Shown: positions 24,767 through 34,101, counted from the stretch's first letter. The stretch: DNA of 50,694 bases from an uncultured Blautia sp. (GCF_937880195.1 NZ_CALFLA010000035.1:1-50694); one strand, 5' to 3'. Notes: a model not told the origin generated them from the letters alone. Translations and numbers: made by a program.

Positions 24767-26014
24767 ATGCTTGAAAATATGAGGATATCCATTCAGGGAA
24801 TCTGGTCACATAAAATGCGGTCCTTTCTTACTATGTTGGGTATCATTATCGGAATTGCTTCTATTATCGCTATTGTTTCCACAATCAAGGGAACAAGTGA
24901 ACAGATCAAGGAGGATCTGATCGGATCAGGAAATAATACCGTAAGCGTCAGCCTTTACAGCGGCGACAGTGAGTTTGATCCTATGTTTGGAAACAGCAGC
25001 GGGACGCCTCCTATTTTGTCAAAGGAACAGAAGCAGGATGTTATGGATCTGGATCACGTAAAAAACGCTACTTTTTTCTATTCCAATGCCTATAGCAGTG
25101 TGTATTATCAGAATACCACCCTTCAAGGAGGAACGGTTTATGGAATAGATGAGAATTATCTGGACACCTGCGGCTATATGGTTCAATCAGGAAGAGGCTT
25201 TGGCAAAAAGGATTATGACAGCCTGAATAAGGTGGCTCTGATTGACAGCAACGCAGCGGAGAACCTGTTTGCCGGAGAAAATCCTGTTGGAAAAACCATT
25301 GAGATCAGCGACGATCCTTTTACCATAGTAGGCGTTGTGCGTCAGGAAGACAGCTATCAGCCAAATATTAATTCTATCAGTGAGTATAATGATTATTATC
25401 AGACTATGATCGGAACTGTTATGATCCCTAACAAATGCTGGCCCATTGCTTTTCAGTTTGATGAGCCGGAGAATGTAATGATCAAAGCTGATTCCACAGA
25501 TAATATGAGTAAGGCAGGAAACAATGTTGCCAAGATTCTGAATCAGGGGATTGGAGAGGACTCCAAGTTTAAATACAAGGCAGACGATATTATGGAAAAG
25601 GTAAAGAATCTGCAGAATCTCAGCGAAAAGACAAACCAGCAGCTGATCTGGATCGCAAGTATCTCTCTTCTGGTAGGCGGAATTGGAGTTATGAACATCA
25701 TGCTTGTATCTGTTACAGAGAGAACAAGCGAGATTGGTCTTAAAAAAGCCATTGGCGCCAGAAAAAAGGTGATCCTTCATCAGTTTCTTACAGAGGCGTC
25801 CATGCTGACAAGTATCGGCGGCATCATTGGGGTGGTTTTGGGAATCATATTATCCAGAGTGGTGTCAGAGGTTTCAGGCGCCCCCACAGCCATCAGCATT
25901 CCGGCTATTATCGGTTCTGTGCTGTTTTCTATGGTGATCGGGCTGATCTTTGGACTGCTTCCCTCTGTGAAGGCGGCGAACCTGAATCCTATTGACGCAT
26001 TAAGAAGTGAATAA
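24767..26014 (+). CDS. MacB-type ABC transporter permease (MacB core plus FtsX domain)
   Basis: The 415-residue permease has an N-terminal helix 'MRSFLTMLGIIIGIASIIAI', the extracytoplasmic MacB core (about 50-250, with 'KVALIDSNAAENLFAGENPV'), then three C-terminal helices with 'GGIGVMNIMLVSVTERTSEI' and 'KKAIGARKKVILHQFLTEA', the classical FtsX signature. AAAGGTGGGA precedes the start. It completes the exporter begun at 20490. Its last 15 bases overlap the end of the histidine kinase gene on the other strand. Confidence 0.93.
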   Translation: MLENMRISIQGIWSHKMRSFLTMLGIIIGIASIIAIVSTIKGTSEQIKEDLIGSGNNTVSVSLYSGDSEFDPMFGNSSGTPPILSKEQKQDVMDLDHVKNATFFYSNAYSSVYYQNTTLQGGTVYGIDENYLDTCGYMVQSGRGFGKKDYDSLNKVALIDSNAAENLFAGENPVGKTIEISDDPFTIVGVVRQEDSYQPNINSISEYNDYYQTMIGTVMIPNKCWPIAFQFDEPENVMIKADSTDNMSKAGNNVAKILNQGIGEDSKFKYKADDIMEKVKNLQNLSEKTNQQLIWIASISLLVGGIGVMNIMLVSVTERTSEIGLKKAIGARKKVILHQFLTEASMLTSIGGIIGVVLGIILSRVVSEVSGAPTAISIPAIIGSVLFSMVIGLIFGLLPSVKAANLNPIDALRSE

Positions 26015-27277
26015 TTTTAAAAGAAAGGTAGCGCCTCCTCCCGGCGTATCGGTTACTTTTAGCGAACTGTGATGAAGGAGGGCAAGCTCTTTTGCAATGC
26101 AAAGTCCCAGACCGAAGTGATTTTTGTCATTTCGGGAGGCGTCAGAGCGGTAAAAGCGCTGAAATACAGCTTCCTTTTCGGAATCGGGAATACCGGGACC
26201 ATTGTCAGAAACAGAAATGATGATGGCTCCCGGTTCTTTTTTGGCCGAAAGACAAAGAACTCCACCTTCCGGCACATAGCTTAATGCATTTTCAATAAGG
26301 ATAGAAAGAATCTGGCTGATTTTTGCCTTATCTAAAATACAAGAAGGAAGGTCTTCTTCAGGAAGCCGGACAGAAAAAGAAAGACTTTTTTCATGAGCAG
26401 GGATTTCATATTTTTCGTAGGTTTCCAGAAGCAGGGTATCCACTTCGCAGGGAGCCATGTTCATAACCCAGGTATGATTGTCAGATCTGGAAAGAGAAAG
26501 CATATCCTGGATTAAACGAGTCATGCGCTTACATTCTTTTAGGCTGATGGCAATAAACTGATCTGCCTTCTCCTCAGAGGCATGAGGAATGGCAGACAGA
26601 CTGCTTTGGATCACGGCAAGGGGCGAACGCAGCTCATGAGATGCCGCAGCAATAAAAGCGTTCTGCTCTTTGCGGCTTTGCTCCAGAGGGCGGATCATTC
26701 TTCTGGTAAAGAACCAGGAAAAAACAGCAAGGGCAAAAATTGCCGCAAGGACAGCCAGAAGAAAAAGAAGACGCATTCTCATGATCTGAGAGGACTGTTC
26801 CTTTTGGGAATAAAGAAAAACAGCATGGAGAGAGCCCTGCTTCTTGGGAATCCGGGCAGTACAGGCATAGTAGCCGGGAATCTGGAACATGGCTACTTTA
26901 GAAAGAGCCTGGGCGCTGCCGGAGGAATCCAGATTCAGACCGTAGTTTTCCTTTGATTCTTTTTTTGCCAGGGAAAAAACATCCTGAAGTTCAGATGTTT
27001 TATGCAGCCGGTCAAAAAAAAGAGGATGCTGTCCGTCAAGGATCTGCATATGGATATGGTAATTATTCTGCGCCTGCTGGATCCAGCGGTGGGACAGTAC
27101 GTTCTGGCTTTCCAGGTAAGAAATACAGGAATAGGCATTGTTGGTGAATATGGTATAATGGTTCTGACGTATATTGCTTTCAGTGATCAAAAGACAGGCA
27201 GCCGCCATAAGAGACAGTATGATTCCTGTAATAAGGGTGGAAAAAAGAGTCATATGTATATGAAGTCTGCGAAACAT
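26000..27277 (-). CDS. Membrane sensor histidine kinase
   Basis: The 425-residue kinase has two membrane helices (about 10-31 and 169-190) around a 135-residue external sensor domain without a recognised fold. The H-box is ASHELRSPL with His214, the N-box 'ILIENALSYV', G1 'VSDNGPGIP', F-box 'VFQRFYRSD' and G2 'GLGLCIAKEL', so it should be active. AAAGGAGG lies upstream of the start on the minus strand. The likely partner is the OmpR-type regulator at 32183-32863, on the same strand but 5 kb away with two plus-strand binding-protein genes between. A copy of the shared direct repeat lies upstream (27323-27340), so it is probably autoregulated. Confidence 0.93.
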   Translation of the reverse strand: MFRRLHIHMTLFSTLITGIILSLMAAACLLITESNIRQNHYTIFTNNAYSCISYLESQNVLSHRWIQQAQNNYHIHMQILDGQHPLFFDRLHKTSELQDVFSLAKKESKENYGLNLDSSGSAQALSKVAMFQIPGYYACTARIPKKQGSLHAVFLYSQKEQSSQIMRMRLLFLLAVLAAIFALAVFSWFFTRRMIRPLEQSRKEQNAFIAAASHELRSPLAVIQSSLSAIPHASEEKADQFIAISLKECKRMTRLIQDMLSLSRSDNHTWVMNMAPCEVDTLLLETYEKYEIPAHEKSLSFSVRLPEEDLPSCILDKAKISQILSILIENALSYVPEGGVLCLSAKKEPGAIIISVSDNGPGIPDSEKEAVFQRFYRSDASRNDKNHFGLGLCIAKELALLHHSSLKVTDTPGGGATFLLKLFTS

Positions 27278-27322
27278 AAAATCCTCCTTTATGGAAAGTT
27301 AATAATATCATATCATAATTTT

Positions 27323-27340
27323 CTGGAAAGAGCCTCTAAA
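27323..27340 (-). promoter_or_regulatory. Direct-repeat site 1 (histidine kinase promoter)
   Basis: On the minus strand the site reads TTTAGAG-GCTC-TTTCCAG, a 7-4-7 direct repeat. An extended -10, TGA-TATGAT, begins 25 nt from the start of the repeat (TATGAT at offset 28). The same motif precedes four other transcription units in the region, so it is the probable target of the regulator at 32183. Confidence 0.55.
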
Positions 27341-27364
27341 AATCATAATAAGAAATAGAGAGTG

Positions 27365-27408
27365 TTTAGAGAATGCTTTGTTAACATGACAATATTGAAG
27401 AGTATAAT
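27365..27408 (+). promoter_or_regulatory. Direct-repeat site 2 and promoter of the first binding-protein gene
   Basis: TTTAGAG-AATG-CTTTGTT occupies 27365-27382. The -35 TTAACA (27381-27386) touches its second half, and a perfect -10 TATAAT lies at 27403-27408, 16 bp further. The repeat-to--10 offset is 38 nt. A site overlapping the -35 is the usual position for OmpR/PhoB-type activation. Confidence 0.65.
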
Positions 27409-27430
27409 ACCAGGAAAAGGAGGCTATGAT

Positions 27431-29704
27431 ATGACAAAATGGAAGCGGACAGTTGTGTATGGGCTTTTGACGGTTATGGCAGTGGGATGTGTGGAAGCAA
27501 AGGCATATCCTGTTATGGCCCAGGAAAAGGAAGGAACTGCAGGGAGATATATGGAAAAAGAGATTTCGCTGCCGGAAACAGGCTGCGTTTCCGCAGAAGA
27601 GATATGTTTTCTTGAGGACGGAACTTTTCGGGCTGTTTACCGGGATCAGGACGCACTTTTGAAAATTGCCGATTCCCGGGACGGTGGTAATACATGGACA
27701 GATCCCCGTGATCTTCATAAGGAACTGTTTCCCGGAGAAAAGATGAAAGAGCCTGTATCAGCAGCGCTTTGTTCTGACGGAGGGATTTTTTCTTTATGGT
27801 ATGGAGAAGATGCTGCTTACTATCAGTCTGCCGACGGGGAAAAAAGAGAAATACCCCTTGCAGAATATGCGGGGAACGGAATGGAGATATATGATGCGGC
27901 TTTTACTGCGTCAGGCAGCGTGATTCTAATGGGACAAGACGCCATATATGAGATTTCTGTAAAAGACGGAAGCCTTCTTAGAACTTATGAAAAGGGAAAT
28001 ACAATTTTAGATTTTGGAATTGTGGGAAACAGGCTGGTGGTATTTGTAAACGATACCATTCATTATTATGATACAGAAACAGGGGAACCTTTGACGGATG
28101 AGCCGGTTCTGACAGAGGAACTTTGTCTGAAAAAAGACCAGAGTGAGACGGAAACAGCTTCTTCACATTCGGTTGTTATGACAGGAAGCGATGAAGATGG
28201 GATTCTTTATGTGAACCGGGGCGGCATGTATTTGTACTATCCGGGAGGCACTATGGTGGAACAGCTTTTTGAAGGACAGGAAACGTCAGTGGGATTGCCG
28301 GAAACAGGGCTTATGGATGTGGAAACGGATGAAGAAGGCAGGGTTTATCTGGCTGCTTCTGATGTCTCTTCTGAAAAACCAAAAGGAAAAATTTACTGCT
28401 ATCAGTTTGACGGGGAAGCGTCTGTTGCTGAAACAGAACTGGAGATCTATACATTGTTGACGGATCCTTACATAGAACAGGCGGCCGTTATGTTCCAAAA
28501 AGAACATCCTGAGATCAGGATAGAAATTCAGGAGGGAATGACAGGAAAGGACGGAGTAACGGCAACCGATGCTATAAAGAACCTGAATACAGAAATCATG
28601 GCAGGAGAGGGACCGGACGTGATGCTCCTGGACGGGCTTTTGGAGGAAGACTATATAGAAAAAGGAATGTTGGAAGATATCAGCGGGATTGTGGAAAGCG
28701 CAGGAATTTTGGAAAATATCAGAGACGTATATACAGAGGAAGACGGGGCTGTTTATCGGATGCCCCTCCGTTTCGGAATACCGATGATCGCAGGCAAAGC
28801 AGAAGATGTGGACATGGTTGACGATCTTGCGTCTTTGAAAGATATGGTGAAAAAGCATAAAGCTGATTTTTTCCCTGGCTTTTTCTCGGCTTATAAGGCA
28901 CGAGTTCCCCAGATTCTTCTTACCAGTCTTTTTGAACTTTCTTCTCCTTCCTGGATGAAAAAAGACGGAAGAGTGGATGAAGAGAAGGTCAGGGAATTTC
29001 TGGAACTGACATATGAAATCTACCATGCAGATAAGGAATATGAAGGATATGCGGAAGATACCTCTGATTCAGAGGAAAAGGAGACACGGTGGTATGAAAA
29101 AAACAGGAGGCAGGAGGCTTCCCCGGTTATGGATCTGCTTTTGATGGGTGCGGAAAAACAGCTTTTTTCTTACGGATATCTGTTTTCTCTTGATCATGTT
29201 TTCCTTATGAATACAATGGAAACAGAAAACCCGGAATTTACCCACAGGCTTTTTAACGGACAGGAGAAAAACTGCTTCGCGCCGGAACTTATTTTGGGGA
29301 TCAGCGCGGCTGCCCGGGAAAAAGAAGCGGCGCAGATGTTTGTGGAATTTTTATTTAGCGAAGAACAGCAGAAAAATGGAAAAGAAGCAGGTTTTCCTGT
29401 AAGAAAATCCGTTTATGAAAGCGATGAATACTGGGAACTGGGACGAGAGGGCAGCTTTGAAGGCGCAAGTTCAGCAACCTATAACGGTGAAATGACGGAG
29501 CTCATCGATGTGCTTCATTCCTCTGACAGTCAGTTAAAGGAAATAAGAGAGCTTGGCAAAACTCTTACAACGCCTGTAGGGAGAAACCGGGTTCTTCTTG
29601 ACGCAGTAAAAAAAGCCGGAGTACCATATCTGAAAAATGAAACAGATCTGGACCAGGCAGTGAGGGAAACCATATCTCAGGTGAACTTATATTTATCAGA
29701 ATAA
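27431..29704 (+). CDS. Beta-propeller/extracellular solute-binding fusion protein (paralogue 1)
   Basis: The 757-residue exported protein has an N-terminal signal with a possible but weak lipobox (AVGC, Cys20). Residues 40-330 look like a beta-propeller: repeated short strands and an Asp-box, SRDGGNTW. Residues 345-757 are an ABC solute-binding domain of the sugar type, with 'LNTEIMAGEGPDVMLLDGL', 'EKGMLEDISGI' and 'EKEAAQMFVEFLFSEEQQ'. The fusion would let one protein bind a large ligand and hand part of it to a permease; that is inference. ATG 27431 follows AAAAGGAGG; an upstream ATG at 27362 lies in the promoter and is rejected. The closest partner permeases are at 34255-35954. Confidence 0.85.
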   Translation: MTKWKRTVVYGLLTVMAVGCVEAKAYPVMAQEKEGTAGRYMEKEISLPETGCVSAEEICFLEDGTFRAVYRDQDALLKIADSRDGGNTWTDPRDLHKELFPGEKMKEPVSAALCSDGGIFSLWYGEDAAYYQSADGEKREIPLAEYAGNGMEIYDAAFTASGSVILMGQDAIYEISVKDGSLLRTYEKGNTILDFGIVGNRLVVFVNDTIHYYDTETGEPLTDEPVLTEELCLKKDQSETETASSHSVVMTGSDEDGILYVNRGGMYLYYPGGTMVEQLFEGQETSVGLPETGLMDVETDEEGRVYLAASDVSSEKPKGKIYCYQFDGEASVAETELEIYTLLTDPYIEQAAVMFQKEHPEIRIEIQEGMTGKDGVTATDAIKNLNTEIMAGEGPDVMLLDGLLEEDYIEKGMLEDISGIVESAGILENIRDVYTEEDGAVYRMPLRFGIPMIAGKAEDVDMVDDLASLKDMVKKHKADFFPGFFSAYKARVPQILLTSLFELSSPSWMKKDGRVDEEKVREFLELTYEIYHADKEYEGYAEDTSDSEEKETRWYEKNRRQEASPVMDLLLMGAEKQLFSYGYLFSLDHVFLMNTMETENPEFTHRLFNGQEKNCFAPELILGISAAAREKEAAQMFVEFLFSEEQQKNGKEAGFPVRKSVYESDEYWELGREGSFEGASSATYNGEMTELIDVLHSSDSQLKEIRELGKTLTTPVGRNRVLLDAVKKAGVPYLKNETDLDQAVRETISQVNLYLSE

Positions 29705-29707
29705 ATT

Positions 29708-29725
29708 TTTAGAGGTTCTTTTGAG
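29708..29725 (+). promoter_or_regulatory. Direct-repeat site 3 (second binding-protein gene)
   Basis: TTTAGAG-GTTC-TTTTGAG is a near-perfect 7-4-7 direct repeat. At the same 38-nt offset as in site 2 a weak -10, GAAAAT (29746-29751), is found. It starts 4 nt after the stop of the first binding-protein gene, suggesting independent control of the second paralogue. Confidence 0.55.
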
Positions 29726-29776
29726 AATGGGCTGTTATCCTGTGAGAAAATAAAGATAAATGGAGGAAATAAATTT

Positions 29777-32128
29777 ATGGCCAGACATCACAGATGGAAA
29801 CAGGGGACGGCGCTTATAGCCGCCATGGTTCTTGCCCTGACGCCGGGACTTGCCGGATGCGGAAACAAGGAAAAGGCAGATAATACAAAAAAAGAAAATA
29901 CAGACACAAAGGATACACAAAAAGAAGAAAAAACAATGGGTCGTTATCTGGAGGAAGATGTGGCGCTTCCGGAGGACTGCGGAGACATTCAGGACATGAC
30001 TCTTCTGGAGGATTGAACCTTAAGAATCTGCTATTATAAAGGAGATGGGGTCTTCTATTCTGATTCCTCTGACGGAGGAAAGTCCTGGAAGGAGGCTGTG
30101 GATCTTTCAGAGGTTTTGAAGGTAGACACATCAAAATATGGTCTTTCTTATCCGAAGCTGGGGGCAAAGGGCGAGATTTTTGTATCCGCGTATGACGCTT
30201 CAGGAGAAACAGAGGAGCATAAGTATTATTACCTGGCGCCGGACGGAAGCGTAAAGGAATTGGAGCTTTCTCAGATACTTGCAAGCGGCTACGTTTCAGA
30301 AGCCCGTTTTACCGATAAGGGAAATCTTATTATCAATGATTTTTCAACTGCCCTTGTGGAAATCAACCTTCTTGACGGAAGCATAGTGAGAAAATATGAA
30401 GAAGGAAACAATATTACCTGTTTTGCCCCAATAGGGAATTATCTGGTGGCTGTCACCAATTCCACAATTCATTATTATGATCTGGAAACAGGAGAGCCTC
30501 TGGAGGATGCGGCGGCCCTGACAGAGCAGCTTACAGAAGACGAAAGTAACCTTGAACTTATCAGCACATCTTCTTATCCTCTTGTATTTTCAAAAGGCGA
30601 TGAGGAGGACAGTCTTTTTTATGCAGAGGACGGAGGTGTTTACCGTTATTCCTTTAAGGGAAGCGTAGTGGAAGAGATCATTGACGGAAATCTGAACAGC
30701 CTTTCTTCCCCGGATATTTCGCTTGTGGCAATGAATCGGGATCAGGACGGAAATATTTATGTGGCAGTTCAGGATAGCGCTGCAGATATGGGGCATATGG
30801 GAAGAGTTCTGAAATATACCTATTCCCCGGATACTCCGGCAGAGCCTGACACAGAGCTTACCGTATATTCTCTTTTGGACAATTCCTATATTCGTCAGGT
30901 GGCGGCTATTTTCCAGAAGAAATATCCTGATATTTACCTGAGCCTGGAAGTAGGCATGACAGGAGAAGACGGAATGACAACTACAGATGCCCTGAAAACA
31001 TTGAATACAGAAATTATGGCAGGGAACGGACCGGATGTTATGATCCTGGACGGCATTCCAGAAGATACTTATATAGAAAAGGGAATGCTTGCAGATATCA
31101 GCAGTATTTTGGACAAGGCAGAAAAGGAAGATGGGATCTTGGATAATATCAGGGAGCCATACAAAGAGGAAGACGGAAGCCAGTATGTAATGCCTTTAAG
31201 ATTCAGTATTCCTCTGATCCAGGGAAACAGAGAGGATGTGGAAAAAGCCGGGGACATTGTTTCCATGGCGGATATGCTGGAAAGTTACCAGGATGAATAC
31301 ACAGAAATGAACATGCCTATTTCTCTTATGGGAGTAGGGCCGGAAGGATTTTTAAGAGCCTTTGCAGATGTAAATGCCCCTGCATGGCAGAAGGAGGATG
31401 GTTCTCTCAACGAGGATGCAGTTATGGAATATCTGGAGCAGGCAGGCCGGATTTATGCCGCGGGAAAAGAAAGTATGGATTATATTAAAGAAATGGCAGG
31501 CGGTTATGTTTACAGCCTCAGCGAGCTGCCCCTTGTAAGTAATGTCAGCGCCTCTGTGATGTCTCTTCTGAGCGGATATGTGAAGATGGCGGCAGGAAGG
31601 CTGGCTTCCCCGGAGGATCTTGCAAATATGTACAGTGTGGAGCAGAAAATGGGAGATATCACCCACAGCTTATGGAACGGACAGGCGCAGAACTGTTTTA
31701 TTCCGGTTCAGACAGTGGGAATCAGCGCCAAAGCAGAACAGAAGGAGGCGGCTGAGAAGCTGGTGGAATTTTTGTTTACAAAAGAAGGTCAGGAAATTGG
31801 AAGAAACAGTGGATTTCCTGTAAACGAAGCCGTGTATGACAGCGAAGAATACTGGGCGGCAGGAGACGACCAGGGATGTCTTGGTACGACAGGAGCTGGT
31901 AATGCAAATACAGGCGAATATGTGGAAATGGATATTGTCCGGGCTGACGAAGAGACCACAAAGGAAATCCAGGAACTTGGAAAAACGCTTACCACACCTT
32001 CCAGGGGAAATGAGATCATCCTGAACGCCATAGCCGAAAACGGAACAAGATATTTAAACGGAGAGATCAGCCTTGAGGAGGCGGCAAAGGGAGCTATCCA
32101 GCAGGTAAACCTTTATCTTGCAGAGTAA
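29777..32128 (+). pseudogene. Beta-propeller/solute-binding lipoprotein (paralogue 2), interrupted by in-frame TGA
   Basis: One frame runs from ATG 29777 to TAA 32128 except for a TGA at 30014-30016 (codon 80). The first part gives a lipoprotein signal with lipobox LAGC (Cys28). After the TGA the frame continues without a break with the Asp-box SSDGGKSW and the whole solute-binding domain ('LNTEIMAGNGPDVMILDGI', 'EKGMLADISSIL'). Paralogue 1 reads GAG GAC GGA ACT at this point, here it is GAG GAT TGA ACC, so a single G-to-T change of a glycine codon explains the stop. The downstream part alone (from 30098) has no signal peptide. It is either a recent null allele, a sequencing error or a readthrough site; the otherwise intact frame argues for a very recent event. 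Confidence 0.85.
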
Positions 32129-32131
32129 ATA

Positions 32132-32168
32132 AAAAAGGATCGCGGACAGAAGTTCTGCGATCCTTTTT
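32132..32168. terminator. Bidirectional terminator between paralogue 2 and the response regulator
   Basis: AAAAAGGATCGC (32132-32143) pairs perfectly with GCGATCCTTTTT (32157-32168). The A-run and T-run at the two ends let it act on both convergent transcripts. Confidence 0.9.
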
Positions 32169-32182
32169 ATACGCTTTACTGA

Positions 32183-32863
32183 TTACTGAAAGACTTCCAG
32201 CTGATATCCCACTCCCCGCACTGTTTTGATCTGCAAGGCGCTTTTTACTGTTTTCAGCCTTCGGCGGAGAAAATGGATGTAATTATCCAGATTGCCTTCT
32301 TCCACATCCGTTTCCAGTCCCCAGACCCGGGAAAGAAGGAGCTGTCGTGGAAGAGTTTGACCGGGATTCCGAAGGAAGACCTCCATAAGGTTTCCTTCCC
32401 GGCTGGACAAAGTACAGCTTTTGTCATGGCTTGAGAGTGTGCGGGTCTGAGGAATATAGGTAATATCTCCGAGAAAAACCCTGTCTGCAAAAGCCGTATA
32501 AGAGGCCGGGCGGCGCAGAAGGCAGCGGATTCTGGCAAGAAGTTCCTCAAAGATAAAAGGTTTTACCATATAGTCGTCAGCGCCGCCGTTTAATCCGCTG
32601 AGACGGTCATCTAGTTCGCCAAGGGCTGTGAGCATCAGCACAGGAGTTTTGATCTGGCGAGATCTTGCCTCCTTTAGAACCTGTATTCCGTCCATATGAG
32701 GGAGCATACGATCCAGGATCACCAGATCATAGGGCGTTTCCCCCATGTAATAAAGTCCCTCTTCCCCATCATGACAGGCAGTAACGGAAAAGCCCTCCTG
32801 TTCCAGTCGGAAGGAAACAGCCTCACATAAATCTTTATCATCTTCAATCATTAAAATATTCAT
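32183..32863 (-). CDS. OmpR/PhoB-family response regulator
   Basis: The 226-residue regulator has a receiver domain with acidic pair 'IEDDKD', phospho-acceptor Asp51 in VILDRMLPHMDG, Thr in 'LMLTALG' and Lys in YMVKPF, then a winged-helix trans_reg_C domain with 'TLSSREGNLMEVFLRNPGQ' and 'DNYIHFLRRRLK', ending 'IKTVRGVGYQLE'. ATG 32863 is chosen over GTG 32872 because GAGGTG lies six bases before it. Its partner is probably the kinase at 26000-27277. A copy of the shared direct repeat lies upstream, so it is probably autoregulated, and sites of the same kind precede the binding proteins and permeases. Confidence 0.94.
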   Translation of the reverse strand: MNILMIEDDKDLCEAVSFRLEQEGFSVTACHDGEEGLYYMGETPYDLVILDRMLPHMDGIQVLKEARSRQIKTPVLMLTALGELDDRLSGLNGGADDYMVKPFIFEELLARIRCLLRRPASYTAFADRVFLGDITYIPQTRTLSSHDKSCTLSSREGNLMEVFLRNPGQTLPRQLLLSRVWGLETDVEEGNLDNYIHFLRRRLKTVKSALQIKTVRGVGYQLEVFQ

Positions 32864-32891
32864 TATCTGCACCTCGTTCAGGTTTTGTGTT

Positions 32892-32935
32892 TTTATATTT
32901 TATTTTAAATGAGGCATCTGTAAAAATTCTCTAAA
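32892..32935 (-). promoter_or_regulatory. Direct-repeat site 4 and promoter of the response regulator
   Basis: On the minus strand TTTAGAG-AATT-TTTACAG (32918-32935) is the best-conserved direct repeat of the set. TATAAA (32892-32897) lies at the same 38-nt offset as the -10 of site 2. This supports positive autoregulation. Confidence 0.6.
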
Positions 32936-32940
32936 TAGAT

Positions 32941-34047
32941 TTAATAACATTTTTTGCAGGCTTCATATCCTGCGGCTTCTGCGTCGGATCTTGACATTTG
33001 TGATGCCTTATCCGGGTTCATACGGCCGCAGTTGGGAATGCTGTGGTATTTTTCTCCTGTTGCGGAGATCCATACGCTTGCAGTGTCCGTCTGGGAAACA
33101 GCGCTGTTTTCTTCAGAAAGAGAAGGAGTTTCTGTCTGTGGGGAGCTTGCCTGAGAAGCGGAGCTGTCAGCCTGACTTTCATCGCCGGAGGAATAGTCAT
33201 TGCAGGGCTCTGTATTCCAGGAGATGGAGCTGCCGTCAGACACACCTATAATGGTTCCCTGTTTATCTGTGCGAAAAACAGGAATTTCCATATCAGAAAG
33301 CCGTCCCATTGTCTCAGAAGAGGGATGGCCGTACTGATTGCCGGTACCGCAGCTTACGACTGCAAAGGATGGAGTAGAGGCAGAAAGGAAATCCCAGGTT
33401 GTAGAGCTGGCAGAGCCGTGATGCCCAAGGCAGAGCACGTCGCAGTCCAGGTTCATACCGCTGCTGATCATATCCTGTTCACTGCTCTCTTCCGCATCCC
33501 CGGTAAAAATAAAACTGTTGTTTCCATTAGTAAGTTTGATGGCAACAGAGTTTCGGTTGCTGTTATTGGGATCAATACCGTCAGGGGAGATAACTGTAAA
33601 GCTTCCGCTTCCAAAGGAAAAAGTATCTCCTACAGAAGGGTACTGGACAATAATTGCGTTTGCCGTGGCGGTATTCATAAATTCATTGAACAGATCAGAG
33701 GTATGTACGTAGTCAGAGCCCAGGGCGTTGACTACCTCAAACTCCTTCAGACATTCTACCAGGCCGCCCAGATGGTCTTCGTCATAGTGAGAGGAGATCA
33801 GATAGTCAATGGTCTGTACCTCCTGTTTCTTTAAATAGTCTGTTACCTGGTCTGCATGAGATCGGTCTCCGCCGTCATAAAGCAGGTTTTGCCCCTGGGA
33901 CTGGACCAGAACAGAAAGCCCCTGTCCTACGTCGATAAAATGAACTGCCATGATCTGAGAGCCTTCTGCAGCGGAAACGCTTACAGTCAGGGACAGAAGT
34001 AGCATCAGGGATAAAAAAAGAGAAGTTATTTTTTTGCGGATCTTCAT
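32941..34047 (-). CDS. Secreted ComEC-like MBL-fold hydrolase with C-terminal cysteine motif
   Basis: The 368-residue protein has a Sec signal (MKIRKKITSLFLSLMLLLSL, cleavage near 'VSA-AEG'). Its metallo-beta-lactamase domain resembles the soluble domain of the competence protein ComEC: 'VHFIDVGQGLSVLVQSQGQN', 'YDGGDRS', the metal site SSHYDEDHLGG, 'FTGDAEE' and 'LGHHGSASST'. A Ser/Thr-rich linker leads to a small domain with 'YHSIPNCGRMN' and CKKC, often seen at the end of secreted nucleases. Extracellular nucleic-acid or phospho-ester hydrolysis is likely but not proven. GGAGGT lies seven bases before ATG 34047, which is preferred over 34062. A Spo0A box lies over the presumed start of transcription. 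Confidence 0.85.
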   Translation of the reverse strand: MKIRKKITSLFLSLMLLLSLTVSVSAAEGSQIMAVHFIDVGQGLSVLVQSQGQNLLYDGGDRSHADQVTDYLKKQEVQTIDYLISSHYDEDHLGGLVECLKEFEVVNALGSDYVHTSDLFNEFMNTATANAIIVQYPSVGDTFSFGSGSFTVISPDGIDPNNSNRNSVAIKLTNGNNSFIFTGDAEESSEQDMISSGMNLDCDVLCLGHHGSASSTTWDFLSASTPSFAVVSCGTGNQYGHPSSETMGRLSDMEIPVFRTDKQGTIIGVSDGSSISWNTEPCNDYSSGDESQADSSASQASSPQTETPSLSEENSAVSQTDTASVWISATGEKYHSIPNCGRMNPDKASQMSRSDAEAAGYEACKKCY

Positions 34048-34101
34048 GATCATTACCTCCATGATATTTTATATTTGCCGAAAAAATAAAATCTTTCTTT
34101 T

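Noticed and set aside
30014..30016. TGA in the second binding-protein gene read as selenocysteine
   Set aside because: The paralogue has glycine here, not cysteine, and there is no convincing SECIS-like hairpin directly after it. A point mutation is simpler.
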